Assembly: GCA_027488215.1 (NCBI GenBank) | Contig: JAIYCB010000020.1 | Coordinates: forward strand, 1 to 38,175 | Reading direction: 5' to 3' | Source of the DNA: Comamonadaceae bacterium | Lineage (GTDB): Bacteria; Pseudomonadota; Gammaproteobacteria; Burkholderiales; Burkholderiaceae_C | DNA: 38,175 nt | In this document: positions 37,224 through 38,175 of the stretch, piece after piece | Layout of the letters: each line of letters opens with the position of its first letter | Position numbering within the stretch: the stretch's first letter is position 1 | Program-made: the position numbers and the translations under genes | The notes under the pieces: generated by a model | What the model was told of the DNA's origin: nothing | Seen by the model: only the letters and a program-made list of their open reading frames with translations | Databases searched by the model: none

Positions 37224-38057
37224 CTACGCCGCGTCACGTTCTTGAGAGGATTCGCCATGCAGTTGCCGCCACCGCTGGAACCTGTCCGTTCCCAATGGCT
37301 TTAAGTCTGTCCACCCTATCGGCCACCCCATGAGCCACTCGACCCAATTGGGGTTCAACGCTCCAGACTCGGTTGAAACCACCATGCTCAAATTGACTTG
37401 CTTGCCAATTTCTATCCGACGTTGAACACTTGGATTGCTTAGATTGCCTCGATCCCGACAATCCGACGCCTGCGGGGTTGACCATTGCGCAATCCGCTTT
37501 TTCAGGGCTTTGCGACTGCTGCTTCCACCATCTAGACCGGAACAGTTCGGCGTGTGGAAGAACGTCTCGCCGTTTGGCGTTGATCCAAATGCGTTTTCGA
37601 TGGTGAGGCGCCCCGACATCACTCGCTCCCATGACTCCCCATTCCGCATCAAACCCCATTGCGGCCAAGTCCCCAAGTACTCGTCCAAGCCCCCTAGAAG
37701 TGAGCATTGGTGAGTTCTCCACAAAGACGAATCTGGGTCGTACTTCGCAAATGACCCGCGCCATTTCTCGCCACATTCCACTTCGCTCTCCATCGATTCC
37801 AGCCCCTCGGCCTGCTGCGCTGATGTCTTGGCACGGAAAGCCTCCAGAAACGACATCAACAAGTCCTCTCCAACCTCGGCCGTCAAAACTTTGAATGTCA
37901 TCCCAGATGGGAAATGCGGGGAGGTGTCCGTCGTTTTGTCGTGCGACCAAAACGCTTGCGGCGTAGGGCTCCCATTCAACGGCGCAGACGGTTCGCCATC
38001 CAAGCAGCTTCCCGCCAAGAATTCCTCCACCAGCACCCGCGAAAAGAGCCAACTCAT
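37224..38057 (-). CDS. Second-frame ORF overlapping the whole methyltransferase gene
   Basis: 277 codons in the next frame on the same strand, from an ATG four bases after the methyltransferase ATG (ATGAATGAG, one shared AGGAGG site) to a stop 10 bp beyond the methyltransferase stop. The translation looks protein-like: SWLFSRVLVEEFLAGSCLDG at the start, SEVECGEKWRGSFAKYDPDS, then near the end LNPNWVEWLMGWPIGWTDLK and FQRWRQLHGES. The NPxWVEWLMGxPxGWT segment resembles one I associate with other methyltransferase-related proteins. Composition in this region (about 54% G+C) does not by itself favour a stop-free shadow of this length. It may still be a shadow whose residues are conserved only because the enzyme is. 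Confidence 0.4.
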   Translation of the reverse strand: MSWLFSRVLVEEFLAGSCLDGEPSAPLNGSPTPQAFWSHDKTTDTSPHFPSGMTFKVLTAEVGEDLLMSFLEAFRAKTSAQQAEGLESMESEVECGEKWRGSFAKYDPDSSLWRTHQCSLLGGLDEYLGTWPQWGLMRNGESWERVMSGRLTIENAFGSTPNGETFFHTPNCSGLDGGSSSRKALKKRIAQWSTPQASDCRDRGNLSNPSVQRRIEIGKQVNLSMVVSTESGALNPNWVEWLMGWPIGWTDLKPLGTDRFQRWRQLHGESSQERDAA

Positions 38058-38061
38058 TCAT
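37234..38061 (-). CDS. DNA (cytosine-5) methyltransferase
   Basis: 275 residues from ATG 38061 with AGGAGG at ideal spacing. Motif I FAGAGGG (7-13), motif IV GGFPCQDIS with catalytic Cys77, motif VI VEN (114-116), motif VIII-like HRKRIW (154-159) and motif X AIGNGQVPAVAATAW near the C-terminus are all present. The target-recognition region between VIII and IX is short. It would methylate cytosine in a short DNA target, protecting phage DNA from host restriction or changing gene control. No cognate restriction gene is seen. The third positions of codons show little bias, which fits constraint from the overlapping frame. Confidence 0.92.
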   Translation of the reverse strand: MNELALFAGAGGGILGGKLLGWRTVCAVEWEPYAASVLVARQNDGHLPAFPIWDDIQSFDGRGWRGLVDVVSGGFPCQDISAAGRGAGIDGERSGMWREMARVICEVRPRFVFVENSPMLTSRGLGRVLGDLAAMGFDAEWGVMGASDVGAPHHRKRIWINAKRRDVLPHAELFRSRWWKQQSQSPEKADCAMVNPAGVGLSGSRQSKQSKCSTSDRNWQASQFEHGGFNRVWSVEPQLGRVAHGVADRVDRLKAIGNGQVPAVAATAWRILSRT

Positions 38062-38069
38062 GGGCCTCC

Positions 38070-38175
38070 TTAGTCGGCATCTGCCGCTTGCAGCTTTTTG
38101 AGATCCGCCTGCGCGCGGCGCTGCATGTGCCGGCGCGCGACGTTGTGAAGAATCAGCGATAGTGGCCGCGAGGCC
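38070..38175 (-). CDS. Small helical protein of unknown function, C-terminal part (gene crosses the circle join)
   Basis: This is the rest of the 63-residue gene that begins at 146. In this copy it reads SRPLSLILHNVARRHMQRRA, then QADLKKLQAADAD, to a TAA at 38070-38072. The stop lies 8 bp before the methyltransferase ATG. The first 60 bp of this segment (38116-38175) duplicate 1-60. Confidence 0.7.
   Translation of the reverse strand, partial: ASRPLSLILHNVARRHMQRRAQADLKKLQAADAD
38116..38175. repeat. Terminal direct repeat, right copy
   Basis: Exact copy of bases 1-60. Merging the two restores the small gene running from 146 through the join to 38070. Confidence 0.9.

Noticed and set aside
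36651..37304. A 217-codon plus-strand frame opposite the MazG-like and HTH genes
   Set aside because: It lies opposite four coupled minus-strand genes with good ribosome sites and recognisable families; its composition is Pro/Ser/Arg-rich noise.

Overview
The window is the genome of a temperate, lambdoid-style siphovirus with HK97-type packaging, closed by assembly. The first 60 bases recur exactly as the last 60, and one small gene reads straight through the join, so the molecule is a circle of 38,115 bp and the ends are arbitrary. The host is probably a betaproteobacterium. This is inferred from the moderately high G+C, the family flavour of the repressor/Cro/CII set and of the many small genes, and a phage attachment core that is the 3' part of a tRNA-Cys(GCA) gene. 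There is no direct host gene to prove it.

Layout. (1) Control region, 0.6-6.4 kb: a short CI-like repressor and a Cro-like protein diverge over three operator sites. Three sites of the same kind lie upstream of a KilA-N gene that fires leftward. Between these two switches sit a BrnT/BrnA toxin-antitoxin pair and a HipA-like kinase/DUF3037 pair. The kinase pair lies directly downstream of, and overlaps, the repressor gene, so it is probably expressed in the lysogen. (2) Rightward early genes, 4.8-10.6 kb: cro, cII-like, small genes, a 914-residue Toprim primase/SF3 helicase, an iteron-rich gene-free stretch that looks like a replication origin, and a possible Q-type antiterminator. (3) Late genes, 10.66-30.3 kb: two strong intrinsic terminators stand in front of the head genes. 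They are followed by a BRO protein, HNH nuclease, small and large terminase, portal, protease, capsid, connector genes, tail tube, tail chaperone with a -1 frameshift, tape measure, tail tip genes, two tandem poly-glycine adhesins, and a lysis cassette (possible holin, GH24 lysozyme, Rz/Rz1). (4) attP and a tyrosine integrase at 30.3-31.6 kb. (5) A dense leftward block from about 0.95 kb through the join and down to the integrase. It holds roughly 25 small overlapping genes, including a MazG-like enzyme, an XRE-ImmA/IrrE protease, an HTH_39 protein, four microproteins of 28-50 residues, and a C5-cytosine methyltransferase whose whole length is also open in a second frame on the same strand.

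How it works together. The repressor would hold both the rightward promoter (cro) and the leftward promoter (KilA-N and the long leftward block) off through one operator family, TTAGCG-N3-CGCTAA. On induction the rightward transcript makes replication proteins and a candidate antiterminator. That protein would let polymerase pass the terminators before the head genes. The leftward transcript makes the small host-takeover genes, the methyltransferase and finally integrase.

Most worth a second look: the dual-frame methyltransferase locus, the kinase/DUF3037 plus BrnTA cargo, the shared six-operator switch, the iteron origin, the nested symmetry around the tRNA-Cys attP, and the duplicated poly-glycine adhesins. 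All function calls come from reading motifs by eye; no database search was run.
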